64,000 nt of DNA from Streptomyces sp. RKAG290 (GTDB lineage Bacteria > Actinomycetota > Actinomycetes > Streptomycetales > Streptomycetaceae): assembly GCF_023701695.1 (NCBI RefSeq), contig NZ_JAJOZC010000001.1:4897894-4961893 (forward strand), read 5' to 3'. Positions within the stretch are counted from its first letter, which is position 1. Each line of letters starts with the position of its first letter. Shown in pieces: positions 1 through 7,567 of this stretch. The position numbers and the translations under genes are program-made. The notes under the pieces are model-generated. The model was not told where the DNA came from. It did no database searches and was given only the letters and a program-made list of their open reading frames with translations.

Positions 1-2003
1 AGTGGACGGGCCCGGTTCAGGTGCACCGTGTAGCTGCCCTGGGCCTCGGTCACCGTGCCGTGGTCGCGGTCCGTTCCCGTCCAGGCGTCGGCCTCCTTGC
101 GCGCCCGGTCGAGGAAGGGGCCGAGCACGCCCTTGCCGACCGTCGCCCCGCCCGCCTTCACGGCCTTGCGTACCGGCTCCAGGGCCAGCGACGCCTGCCA
201 GGCGGCCGCGCCGTCGCCGCGTGCCTGGGCCTGCAGCAGATCGACGGCCAGCTCACCCGCCCTGCCGTACCGGGACAACTGCTCCGTCCACGGCCGCACT
301 TCGTCGTCGAGCCGCCCGTCGGCCACGCCGGACAGCCGCTGCGGGGCCTCGCGCATCACGGTGAACGCGGCCCGCAGCCGCTGCGCCGCCTTGTCGCGCA
401 CCGAGGCGTCGTCCGCCGAGCGGGACTTCCAGAACGCGGCGAGCAGCGGCCGCAGATACGCCGACTCGTCACCGCCGAGCACGGAGGTCGCGCTGTTCCC
501 TGCCAGGGCCCGCAGCGCGTCCCGGCTGCCGGTGTCGTCACCCGCCAGGTCGTCGATGGCCGCCTGCCAGGACTCCTGCGGCTGGTACGCCTTGGGGTTC
601 CAGGCGAAGTCGGCGGCGGTGAACAGCGGGATCCGGGACGCGGACGGCTGTTCCATCGCGTTGGCGAGCAGCGCCGCCGAACCGATGGCGACCGCCGGAT
701 CGCGTCCGGTGTACGGGCCGAGGAAGATCCGGTCCTGCGCGTAGTCGTTGACCGGGTAGTTGTCCATCGTGACCAGTGGATGGCGGAACGTGGCGCGCGC
801 ACCGGCCAGTTCACCGCCGGTGATGGTCCTGGGCACGACTCCGACGCCGGTCCAGGCGACCTGCACCCGCTCGTCGAGTTCCGCCGCGAGCGCCGTGCGG
901 TAGTCGGTCGCCCCGTCCTGGTAGAACTCCGTCGGCATCATCGACAGCGGACGCGACCCCGGGTGGCGTTCGGCGAGGTGCTGCGCCACCTGGCTCACGA
1001 CGCGGGCCTGTGCCCTGGCCGCCGCCTTCGGGCCGCTGCCGAAGGTGTCGGCGTCGGCGGCGCAGTGCCACTCGCTGTAACTGACGTCCTGGAACTGCAC
1101 CTGGAAGGCGCGCACCCCCAGCGCCCACATCGCGTCGATCTTCTTCGTCAGCGCCTTCACGTCGCGGTCCGACGACAGGCACATGGACTGGCCGGGTGCG
1201 ACGGCCCAGCCGAGCTCCACGTGCTCGGCGCGGGCCCGTTCGGCCAGCGCGCGGAAGTCGGCACGGCGCCCGGCGGGGTAGGGCTCGCGCCAGCGGGCCT
1301 GCCGGTACGGGTCGTCACCCGCCGCGTACAGGTACCTGTTCTGCTTCGTGCGCCCCATGAAACCGAGCTGGGCGAGCCGTTCCTCCTGGGTCCAGGGCTG
1401 TCCGTAGAAGCCCTCGGTCATCCCGCGCACGGCGGTGGCCGGCCAGTCGCGCACGGTGACCCCCGCGACACCGCCGTCCCGGATCAACTGGCGCAGGGTC
1501 TGCACTCCGTGGAACAGCCCGTCGTGGCCGAAGCCGTCCACGGCGACGGTGTCGCGGCCCGCGATCCGGCCGGCCGCGAGCCGGTAGCCGCCGGCGGGCA
1601 GATCGCCGCGGTCGGGCGCGCGCAGGGTGCGCAGCGCGTCCACGGCCCCGTCGCCGCCGAGCCTGATGACGGGGCCGACGCCGGGCAGCGTCTCGTGGAC
1701 GGTCCGGACACCCGCGTCGTGCAGGACCTGGCGCAGCGCTGCGACGGCGTACGGGTCGGCCTGCGCGTCGGCGACGAGGGTGACCTCGCCGGAGAGGGGG
1801 ACCGAGGACCCGGACGCCCTGATGCTCTGCGGTCGCGGCCACACGGCGGGCAGCGCGGCGTCGTCCGCGCGGTCGGGCGTGGTGACGGCAGGGGTTCCGG
1901 GGACCGGAGGGGCGGCGAAGGCGGCCGGGGCACCTGCCGAAAGCAGTCCGCCGAGCACGGCCACGGCGACGGCCGCCGCGTGCTTCCTGCGCCTGAGCCG
2001 CAT
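1..2003 (-). CDS. Secreted GH84-like beta-N-acetylglucosaminidase, C-terminus outside window
   Basis: The frame is open from an ATG at 2003, preceded by a GGGAG-type ribosome site, to the window edge (667 codons). Residues 1-30 are a signal peptide (MRLRRRK, then an Ala/Val/Leu core ending near AFA). An N-terminal hexosaminidase b-like domain covers about residues 45-165, and a TIM barrel starts near RGMTEGFYGQPWT, the entry motif of GH84 (O-GlcNAcase/hyaluronidase family) enzymes. The helical part follows. GH84 enzymes normally have adjacent catalytic aspartates in an FDD motif; here the matching strand reads QFQDVSYSEWHC, with Gln305-Asp306, so the first Asp is replaced. The role is probably removal of terminal GlcNAc from extracellular glycans; activity is uncertain because of this change. 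Confidence 0.8.
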   Translation of the reverse strand, partial: MRLRRRKHAAAVAVAVLGGLLSAGAPAAFAAPPVPGTPAVTTPDRADDAALPAVWPRPQSIRASGSSVPLSGEVTLVADAQADPYAVAALRQVLHDAGVRTVHETLPGVGPVIRLGGDGAVDALRTLRAPDRGDLPAGGYRLAAGRIAGRDTVAVDGFGHDGLFHGVQTLRQLIRDGGVAGVTVRDWPATAVRGMTEGFYGQPWTQEERLAQLGFMGRTKQNRYLYAAGDDPYRQARWREPYPAGRRADFRALAERARAEHVELGWAVAPGQSMCLSSDRDVKALTKKIDAMWALGVRAFQVQFQDVSYSEWHCAADADTFGSGPKAAARAQARVVSQVAQHLAERHPGSRPLSMMPTEFYQDGATDYRTALAAELDERVQVAWTGVGVVPRTITGGELAGARATFRHPLVTMDNYPVNDYAQDRIFLGPYTGRDPAVAIGSAALLANAMEQPSASRIPLFTAADFAWNPKAYQPQESWQAAIDDLAGDDTGSRDALRALAGNSATSVLGGDESAYLRPLLAAFWKSRSADDASVRDKAAQRLRAAFTVMREAPQRLSGVADGRLDDEVRPWTEQLSRYGRAGELAVDLLQAQARGDGAAAWQASLALEPVRKAVKAGGATVGKGVLGPFLDRARKEADAWTGTDRDHGTVTEAQGSYTVHLNRARP

Positions 2004-2315
2004 GCCTGTTCTCCCCTCGCTCCCACCGGTGGGCTCCGAGCCCACCACCCGCGCGCGAGGGTGTCAATGTGCGTGGTCGTTGTGGTGCAAATGCCCCGAT
2101 GTGGCGGATGGGGTGAGCGACGGGTGCCCGCCGCCGTGCCACGCGAAAGATGGCGTCGAATGGCCGAAAATAGCGGACGTCTTACGGATAACTGGCCTTT
2201 CGGGAACGGATTGTGACCCGGAGCACGTTGAGCTCGTTGTCATAACGCCTACGTCTGCGGACGCGTCCGCTGGGTAGGCCTGCTGTGTCCTGTTCTCCAC
2301 GGCCAGGAGGCCACC
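2004..2315. other. Divergent intergenic region between hexosaminidase and repeat-ORF/malQ
   Basis: This 312-base gap separates two divergent transcription units, so it should hold both promoters. It is less GC-rich than its surroundings around 2160-2260. I found no convincing palindromic operator or RNA structure. The only clear signal is a perfect Shine-Dalgarno AGGAGG at 2305-2310, serving the ATG at 2316. Confidence 0.5.
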
Positions 2316-2588
2316 ATGCCCGCCGCAGCGCAGCTCCTGCTCTCCGCCCTGACCAAACAGGTGCCGGGTCCCGCCCCGTTGATCAGTGCATGCCCCGCCA
2401 CCGTGCCCGGCCCCGGCCCGCTCACCAGCGAAGCGCCGCTGGCCGACGCCATACCCCTGACCAGCGAGCCGCCGCTCGCCGACGCCACGCCACTGACCAG
2501 CGAACCCCCGCTCGCCGTCCTCGCCCCGCTGACCAGCGAGCCGGCTACATCCGGCAGCGCTTGGGGCATGGAGTCCCCAGGAGTCTGA
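2316..2588 (+). CDS. Small Leu/Pro/Ser repeat protein coupled to malQ, unknown function
   Basis: This 90-residue frame is not a family I recognise. It has an optimal AGGAGG five bases before its ATG, and its TGA (2586-2588) directly abuts the malQ ATG (2589), the arrangement of translationally coupled genes. The malQ Shine-Dalgarno AGGAG (2579-2583) lies inside its last codons. The middle carries 12-residue tandem repeats of the type LTSEPPLADATP; differences between copies fall mostly at third codon positions, which supports this frame as the translated one. There is no signal peptide, membrane segment or cysteine cluster (one Cys). The opposite strand is also open across the repeats but has no good start signal. 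It could be a leader that sets malQ translation or a small partner protein. Confidence 0.6.
   Translation: MPAAAQLLLSALTKQVPGPAPLISACPATVPGPGPLTSEAPLADAIPLTSEPPLADATPLTSEPPLAVLAPLTSEPATSGSAWGMESPGV
2421..2540 (+). repeat. 36-bp tandem repeat, about 3.3 copies
   Basis: Three full 36-base units (2421-2456, 2457-2492, 2493-2528) and a 12-base partial unit follow each other without spacer. Each begins with CTGACCAGCGA or a one-base variant. The period is 12 codons, so copy-number changes would keep the small ORF in frame. Confidence 0.85.
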
Positions 2589-5117
2589 ATGGGCTTGTCC
2601 CGGCTCGCCGCACTGCACGGCGTCGCCACCTCCTACTCCCCGTCCGCCGACGTCACGGTGCCCGTACCCGAGGGCACGGTCGTCGCGGTGCTTGCCGCGC
2701 TCGGTGTCGACGCCGGCACGCCGCAGGCCGTACGGGAAGCGCTCGCCGCCGCCGAGTCCGCGGCCGGCTCCCGGCTGCTCCCGCCCACGCTCGTGGTGTG
2801 GCACGCGGAGCCGCTGCCCGCTGCGCTGACCGCGCTGCCGCCCGGCACGGAGCTGACCGTCCGGCCCGAGGAGGCCGACGCGTTCCCGCCCGCCCGGATG
2901 CGGGTCCCCACCAGGGGTATGGTTCCGGCCGTTTCGGTGACCGGCGCCCCGACGACGGTGAGTGCGTCTGTGACTGGCGCCCCGACGGTGAGTGCGTCTG
3001 TGGCTGGCGCCCCGACGGTGGGTGCCTCCGTGAGCGGCGCCCCGAAGGCGGGTGCCTCCGTGCCCGCGGCCCCGACGGTGGGTGTTTCCGCGAGCGGCGC
3101 CCCGACGGCGGGTGTCGATGGTCACGCGGTGCCGTCCGTGACCGGCGCCCTGATGACGGGCGCCTCCGCGCCCGCCGCCCCGACGACCGGTGTCGACGGA
3201 CACGCGGTGCCGTCCGCGCCCGCAGCACCGGCGACGGGCGCCTCCGTAACCGGCGCCCCGACGACAACCGCCACCCCCACGACAACCGCCGCCCCCGCGA
3301 CCGGTGCCGCTGCCCACGCGGTGGCGTCCGTGCCCGCCTGGTGGGACGAGCCGCCGTTCGGGGTGCACCGGCTGACCGTCCGGTCGCCGGGCCGGCCGGC
3401 CGAGTCGTGCACGCTCGTCGTCGCCCCGGCCGCGGTGCCGCAGCCGCCCGCCCGCAGCCACGGCTTCCTCGTGCAGCTCTACTCGCTGCTCTCCGCCCGC
3501 TCCTGGGGCATGGGCGACCTCGGCGACCTCGCCGACCTCGCCTCCTGGTCCGGGCGAAGCCTCGGCGCCGGCTTCGTCCAGGTCAACCCGCTGCACGCCG
3601 CGGTCCTGGGCAACCCCACCGACCCGTCGCCCTACCGCCCTTCCTCGCGGCGGTTCCCCGACCCCGTGCACCTGCACATCGAATCCGTCCCGGAGTACGG
3701 GCACGTGCCCGACCAGGCCGCCCTCGACGAGCTGCGCCGCCGGGCCGGAGAGCTCAGCGACGCCGTCCTGAACAAGGGCGCGCTGATCGACCGCGACGCC
3801 GTCTGGGCGCTCAAGCGGCAGGCACTCGCGCTCCTCGTCGAGGTCCCCCTCACGCCCGGCCGCCGCGCCGCCTACTGCGACTTCCTCGCCGAACAGGGCC
3901 AGGCCCTGGAGGACCACGCCCTGTGGTGCGCCCTCGCCGAGGTGCACGGCTCCGACTGGCACGCCTGGCCGGCCGGTCTGCGCGACCCCCGCTCCAAGGA
4001 GACCGCCCGGGCCCGGGGCGAACTGCTCGACCGGGTCGACTTCCACTGCCGGCTCGCCTGGCTGACCGACACTCAGCTCGCCGACGCCCAGCGGGCCGCC
4101 CGGGACGCCGGGATGGCCGTCGGGATCGTCCACGACCTCGCCGTCGGCGTGCACCCCGGCGGCGCGGACACCTGGGCCCAGCAGGGCGCCTTCGCGCACG
4201 GCATGTCCGTGGGCGCACCCCCGGACGCCTTCAACGCGCGGGGCCAGGACTGGGGGCTGCCGCCGTGGCGCCCCGACGCCCTCGCCGCGGCCGGTTACGC
4301 CCCGTACCGCGGTCTGCTGCGCGGCATCCTGCGCCGGGCCGGCGCCCTGCGCATCGACCACGTCATGGGGCTGTTCCGGCTCTGGTGGGTGCCCGAGGGG
4401 TGCCCGCCCACCGAGGGCACCTACGTCACCCACGACGCGGAGGCGATGCTCGCCGTGCTCGTGCTGGAGGCCCACCGGGCCGGTGCCGTCGTCATGGGGG
4501 AGGACCTCGGAACCGTCGAACCGGGCGTCCGGGAGGCGCTCGCCCGACGCGGCGTCCTCGGCACCTCCGTGCTCTGGTTCGAACGGGACTGGTCGGGCAC
4601 CGGTCGCCCGCTGGCCCCCGAGGAGTGGCGCGAGGGCTGCCTGGCCACCGCCACCACCCACGATCTGCCGTCCACCGCGGCCAGGCTGACCGGCGACCAT
4701 GTGACGCTCCGCCACCGCCTCGGCCTGCTCACCCGCCCGCTGGACCAGGAGCGGACCGCGGACGGCGCCGACACCGCGGAGTGGCTCCGGCTGCTGGCCC
4801 GGCTCGGCATGCTGCCCGAGGGCGGCGGCGACGAGGAGGCGGCCGTCCGGGCCGTCCACCGCTTCCTGCTGCGCACCCCCGCGCGGATGGCCGGGGTCTG
4901 GCTGCCGGACACGATCGGCGACCGCCGTCCGCAGAACCTGCCGGGCACCTGGGACCAGTACCCCAACTGGCGGCTGCCCATCGCCGATGCCGAGGGCCAC
5001 CCGGTCACCCTGGAGGAGCTCGCCGCCTCGCCCCGGCTGCACCGGCTGATGGAGGTTCTGCGACCCCGCGAGGAACCTTCGAGGACCCGTACGGCACCCC
5101 CGGGCGCGCGGCCCTAG
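2589..5117 (+). CDS. malQ: 4-alpha-glucanotransferase (amylomaltase) with repeat insertion
   Basis: This cytoplasmic GH77 enzyme transfers maltooligosyl units between alpha-1,4-glucans in maltodextrin and glycogen metabolism. The 842-residue protein has an N-terminal domain (1-115), a low-complexity Ala/Pro/Thr/Gly linker (117-247), and then a GH77 barrel from about 285 (HGFLVQLYSLLSARSWGMGD). The nucleophile is Asp590 in RIDHVMGL, the acid/base Glu638 in GEDLGTVEP, and Asp692 lies in TTHDLPS, so the catalytic triad is complete. The start is set by AGGAG five bases upstream. The linker makes the protein longer than the roughly 700 residues I expect for actinobacterial MalQ. Confidence 0.95.
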   Translation: MGLSRLAALHGVATSYSPSADVTVPVPEGTVVAVLAALGVDAGTPQAVREALAAAESAAGSRLLPPTLVVWHAEPLPAALTALPPGTELTVRPEEADAFPPARMRVPTRGMVPAVSVTGAPTTVSASVTGAPTVSASVAGAPTVGASVSGAPKAGASVPAAPTVGVSASGAPTAGVDGHAVPSVTGALMTGASAPAAPTTGVDGHAVPSAPAAPATGASVTGAPTTTATPTTTAAPATGAAAHAVASVPAWWDEPPFGVHRLTVRSPGRPAESCTLVVAPAAVPQPPARSHGFLVQLYSLLSARSWGMGDLGDLADLASWSGRSLGAGFVQVNPLHAAVLGNPTDPSPYRPSSRRFPDPVHLHIESVPEYGHVPDQAALDELRRRAGELSDAVLNKGALIDRDAVWALKRQALALLVEVPLTPGRRAAYCDFLAEQGQALEDHALWCALAEVHGSDWHAWPAGLRDPRSKETARARGELLDRVDFHCRLAWLTDTQLADAQRAARDAGMAVGIVHDLAVGVHPGGADTWAQQGAFAHGMSVGAPPDAFNARGQDWGLPPWRPDALAAAGYAPYRGLLRGILRRAGALRIDHVMGLFRLWWVPEGCPPTEGTYVTHDAEAMLAVLVLEAHRAGAVVMGEDLGTVEPGVREALARRGVLGTSVLWFERDWSGTGRPLAPEEWREGCLATATTHDLPSTAARLTGDHVTLRHRLGLLTRPLDQERTADGADTAEWLRLLARLGMLPEGGGDEEAAVRAVHRFLLRTPARMAGVWLPDTIGDRRPQNLPGTWDQYPNWRLPIADAEGHPVTLEELAASPRLHRLMEVLRPREEPSRTRTAPPGARP
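2937..3329 (+). repeat. In-frame 30-bp tandem repeats inside malQ
   Basis: About ten degenerate units encode decapeptides such as VTGAPTVSAS, VAGAPTVGAS and VSGAPKAGAS. Some are enlarged to 16 residues by an added DGHAVPS tail (two near-identical copies, near 3115 and 3193). Every unit is a multiple of three bases. The block codes for MalQ residues 117-247, between the N-terminal domain and the catalytic barrel. Confidence 0.9.
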
Positions 5118-5140
5118 TGGCTGTTCGCTACGGTTGCACC

Positions 5141-5371
5141 GTGGACAAGAAGAACGCTATGCGCGCCGGTGCCGTCGCTGCCGGAACGACGCTGATGATG
5201 CTGCTCATGTCGTCCCCCGCGCTTGCGCTCACCCCCGACGACGGCGACGACCCGGGTCCCGGCCTGAGCGTGATCGAGACGATCGGCCTCTACGTCGTGA
5301 TCCCCCTCGCTCTGTTCGGGATCATCGCCGGCCTGGTCATGGTCCTCGACAAGTCCAAGAAGCAGGTCTGA
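5141..5371 (+). CDS. Small secreted or membrane-anchored protein, unknown function
   Basis: The 76-residue protein begins MDKKNAMRAG from a GTG start. Residues 8-30 form a signal peptide-like hydrophobic stretch ending in ALALT. An acidic Asp/Gly/Pro loop follows (DDGDDPGPG), then a second membrane segment (about 42-67) and a basic tail DKSKKQV. This predicts a two-helix hairpin, or one helix after signal cleavage, with a short acidic extracytoplasmic loop. I see no strong ribosome site for the GTG; an ATG at 5159 is an alternative. It lies 23 bases after malQ on the same strand. Function is not known to me. Confidence 0.75.
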   Translation: MDKKNAMRAGAVAAGTTLMMLLMSSPALALTPDDGDDPGPGLSVIETIGLYVVIPLALFGIIAGLVMVLDKSKKQV

Positions 5372-5422
5372 CCCCCGGGCTGCGCGGCACCTGCTGCCGC
5401 GCGGCTCCCGCGGACCCGCCCC

Positions 5423-5460
5423 AGGGCGCCCCGAAGTGCATCCGCACGCCGAGGCGCCCT
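5423..5460 (+). terminator. Possible terminator after the small membrane gene
   Basis: An 8-bp inverted repeat AGGGCGCC/GGCGCCCT with a 22-base loop is followed by CTTT. The stem is short and the loop long, so this is a weak call. Confidence 0.4.
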
Positions 5461-5508
5461 CTTTGCGTTGCCCCGGGGGTTCGCTGCCCAGTCGATCGTT
5501 AAGTTCTG

Positions 5509-5528
5509 CTTCAAAAATTCCTCTGAAG
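5509..5528 (+). promoter_or_regulatory. Possible LysR-type binding site upstream of the EamA gene
   Basis: CTTCA and TGAAG half-sites are separated by ten bases in an AT-rich island (about 5500-5550), about 90 bases before the EamA start. LysR regulators favour interrupted dyads of the T-N11-A type, and a LysR gene lies next to the EamA gene. The assignment is inference from position and dyad shape only. Confidence 0.3.
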
Positions 5529-5618
5529 TATTCGATAGACCTGAAAGCTCTCTCGGTGTGACGGTAGGTCCCTCAACCGACGCGCCCCCGCACGGGGGAG
5601 AGGGGCAAGAGGTGTCGC

Positions 5619-6572
5619 ATGGCAGTGCTGGACCGCATCCGCAGCAGTGACAGGAGCGGGGCGGAGGGGGCGCGGCGGCCCTCGGGGACGGGTCTTCTGC
5701 TCGCCCTCGTCGCGACGGTCGTCTGGTCCGGAAGCTTCGTCGCCTCCCGGGCCCTGCACGACTCCGTCCCGCCCGTCCAGGCCGCCTTCTGGCGCTGGAT
5801 CGTCGCCATCGCCGCGGTCGCACCCTTCGCGGTACGGGAGACCTGGCGCCAACGCGCGCTGCTCCGCGCACACCTGGGGTTCCTCACCCTCGCCGCACTG
5901 ATCGGCGTCACCGTCTACAACACCCTGGTCAACCAGGCGGGCGTGTCCACGTCGGCGGGTCAGATGGGCATGATCATGGCCGCCTCGCCGGTGGTGATGG
6001 CGGTGTACGAGCGCCTCGGCGGCCGGCGGCTCGGACGCCGCCGCATCGCCGGAATGGCCGTCGCCTGCACCGGAGTTCTGCTGCTGGTCGGCAACGGATC
6101 CCTGGCCCTGGACTTCGCGCCCGGCGACCTGTGGATGTTCGCCGCGATGCTCAGCTTCGCCTCGTACAGCGCGCTGCTGCGCCACCGGCCCGCGGCGATC
6201 GGCCAACTGGCCTTCCTCTTCGCCACCTTCGTGCTGGGCGCCCTGATGCTGGCACCCGCCTTCGCGGTCAGCGTCGTCGTCCAGGGCAGGTTCGAACCGA
6301 CGGTCGGCACCGTTGGGCCGCTGCTGTACGTCGGCGTCTTCTCCTCCGCTGTCGCGTTCTTCGCCTGGAACCGGGCCGTCGCCCTGATCGGCGCGGCGCG
6401 GACCGGGATCGTGTACTACCTGCAGCCCGTCTGCGTGGCCGGGCTCTCCTTCGTCCTGCTGGACGAGTCGACCGGGCCGGTGCAGATCCTCTGCCTGGCG
6501 CTGATCCTCGGCGGGGTGGCGCTGGGGGCGGGCCGGGCCCGGCCCGCCGGCCGGACCTGCGACGCCGGATAA
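5619..6572 (+). CDS. EamA/DMT-family metabolite exporter
   Basis: The 317-residue integral membrane protein carries two EamA repeats of five helices each (roughly residues 20-155 and 165-300), the ten-helix plan of drug/metabolite transporters. The first repeat starts LLLALVATVVWSGSFVASRAL, typical of the family. AAGAGG lies upstream of the ATG. The substrate cannot be read from the sequence; relatives export amino acids, purines or other small molecules. The LysR gene follows after nine bases on the same strand, probably as one operon, and may control it. Confidence 0.85.
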   Translation: MAVLDRIRSSDRSGAEGARRPSGTGLLLALVATVVWSGSFVASRALHDSVPPVQAAFWRWIVAIAAVAPFAVRETWRQRALLRAHLGFLTLAALIGVTVYNTLVNQAGVSTSAGQMGMIMAASPVVMAVYERLGGRRLGRRRIAGMAVACTGVLLLVGNGSLALDFAPGDLWMFAAMLSFASYSALLRHRPAAIGQLAFLFATFVLGALMLAPAFAVSVVVQGRFEPTVGTVGPLLYVGVFSSAVAFFAWNRAVALIGAARTGIVYYLQPVCVAGLSFVLLDESTGPVQILCLALILGGVALGAGRARPAGRTCDAG

Positions 6573-6581
6573 TGTGCGGAC

Positions 6582-7502
6582 ATGACCGAGTGGGACATCA
6601 AGAAGCTCCGGATCCTGCGGGCGCTGAGCGAGCGCGGGACCGTCACGGCGACGGCCGAGGCACTGCTGATGACCCCCTCGGCGGTGTCCCAGCAGCTGTC
6701 CAACCTGGGCAGACAGCTCGGTGTGCCGCTGCTGGAGGCGCAGGGCAGGCGGGTCCGGCTCACCGACGCCGCGCACCTCGTGCTCCGGCACGCCGAAGCG
6801 GTGTTCGCCCAGCTGGAGCGCGCCGAGGCCGAGTTGACCGGCTACCTGCGGGGAGAGGCCGGCGAGGTGCGGGTCGGGGCGTTCTCCACCGCGGTGCCCG
6901 CTCTCGTCGTGCCCGCGGTCCAGTTGCTGCGCGCCGACGACAGGCCGGGGCCCGGCGTGCGGGTGCGGGAGGCGGAGGCGGCGGAGGCGTACGAACTCCT
7001 GTCGGCCGGTGACGTCGACCTCGCGCTCTCGCTCGCCGCGCACGCGCCGACGGCCCGCGACACCCGGTTCGCCCTGCTGCCGCTGCTCGCCGACCCCCTC
7101 GACGTCGCACTTCCCGTCGGCCACCGGCTCGCGGACGCCCCCGGGCTCCGGCTGGCCGACCTCTCTGCCGAGCCCTGGATCTTCGGTGGCTCGGGGCCGT
7201 GGTCGGAGATCACCACCGCCGCCTGCGAGGCCGCCGGGTTCGTCCCCGAGCAGGCGCACAGCGCCTCCGGATGGACCGCGATCCTCGCCATGGTCGAGGC
7301 CGGTATGGGCGTCGCGCTGATTCCCCGGATGGCGTCGGCGGAACGCCGCAAGGGCGTGGTGATGCGGGTGCTGGGGGCCGATCTGCCCCGGCGTCACGTG
7401 GTGGCGGCGGTGCGGCAGGGCGCCGAAGGCGGTCCCGCGGTGGCCCGGGTGCTGGCCGCGCTCAAGGAGGTCAGCGCCGCGCGCGACGGTTCATTCAGCT
7501 GA
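6582..7502 (+). CDS. LysR-family transcriptional regulator
   Basis: The protein has 306 residues. The N-terminal winged helix-turn-helix (about 5-65) contains TVTATAEALLMTPSAVSQQLSNLGRQLG, with LLEAQGRRVRLTDAA following, both hallmarks of LysR proteins. The effector-binding domain (about 90-295) is of the periplasmic-binding type (EVRVGAFSTAVPALVVPAV, then VEAGMGVALIPRMA). It is cytoplasmic and DNA-binding. It sits just behind the EamA gene and just ahead of allantoicase; its TGA lies inside a perfect 19-base palindrome, so it could regulate either neighbour. Confidence 0.9.
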   Translation: MTEWDIKKLRILRALSERGTVTATAEALLMTPSAVSQQLSNLGRQLGVPLLEAQGRRVRLTDAAHLVLRHAEAVFAQLERAEAELTGYLRGEAGEVRVGAFSTAVPALVVPAVQLLRADDRPGPGVRVREAEAAEAYELLSAGDVDLALSLAAHAPTARDTRFALLPLLADPLDVALPVGHRLADAPGLRLADLSAEPWIFGGSGPWSEITTAACEAAGFVPEQAHSASGWTAILAMVEAGMGVALIPRMASAERRKGVVMRVLGADLPRRHVVAAVRQGAEGGPAVARVLAALKEVSAARDGSFS

Positions 7503-7510
7503 GCTGAATG
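7492..7510. promoter_or_regulatory. Perfect 19-bp palindrome at the LysR/allantoicase junction
   Basis: CATTCAGCT and AGCTGAATG form 9-base arms around a single central G. The element overlaps the LysR stop codon and ends 57 bases before the allantoicase start, where an operator for the latter would be expected. A one-base spacer is poor for an RNA hairpin and fits a dimeric DNA-binding protein better. Confidence 0.55.
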
Positions 7511-7567
7511 GAATGTGCGAAAACTTTCGATGGACCTGATGGGTATGTCCGTACGACAGTGGCACGC

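Noticed and set aside
2249-2629. 126-residue minus-strand frame across the 36-bp repeats (SLVSG repeats)
   Set aside because: It has no ribosome site and runs into the malQ start; the plus-strand frame has an optimal AGGAGG and third-position variation.
2421-3329. Possible CRISPR array
   Set aside because: Repeats are head-to-tail, in frame with proteins and have no unique spacers of constant length.
2064-5042. 992-residue open frame on the minus strand opposite malQ
   Set aside because: It is Gly/Arg/His-rich shadow translation of a GC-rich gene, without start signal or family motif, and it lies opposite a gene with a complete catalytic triad.
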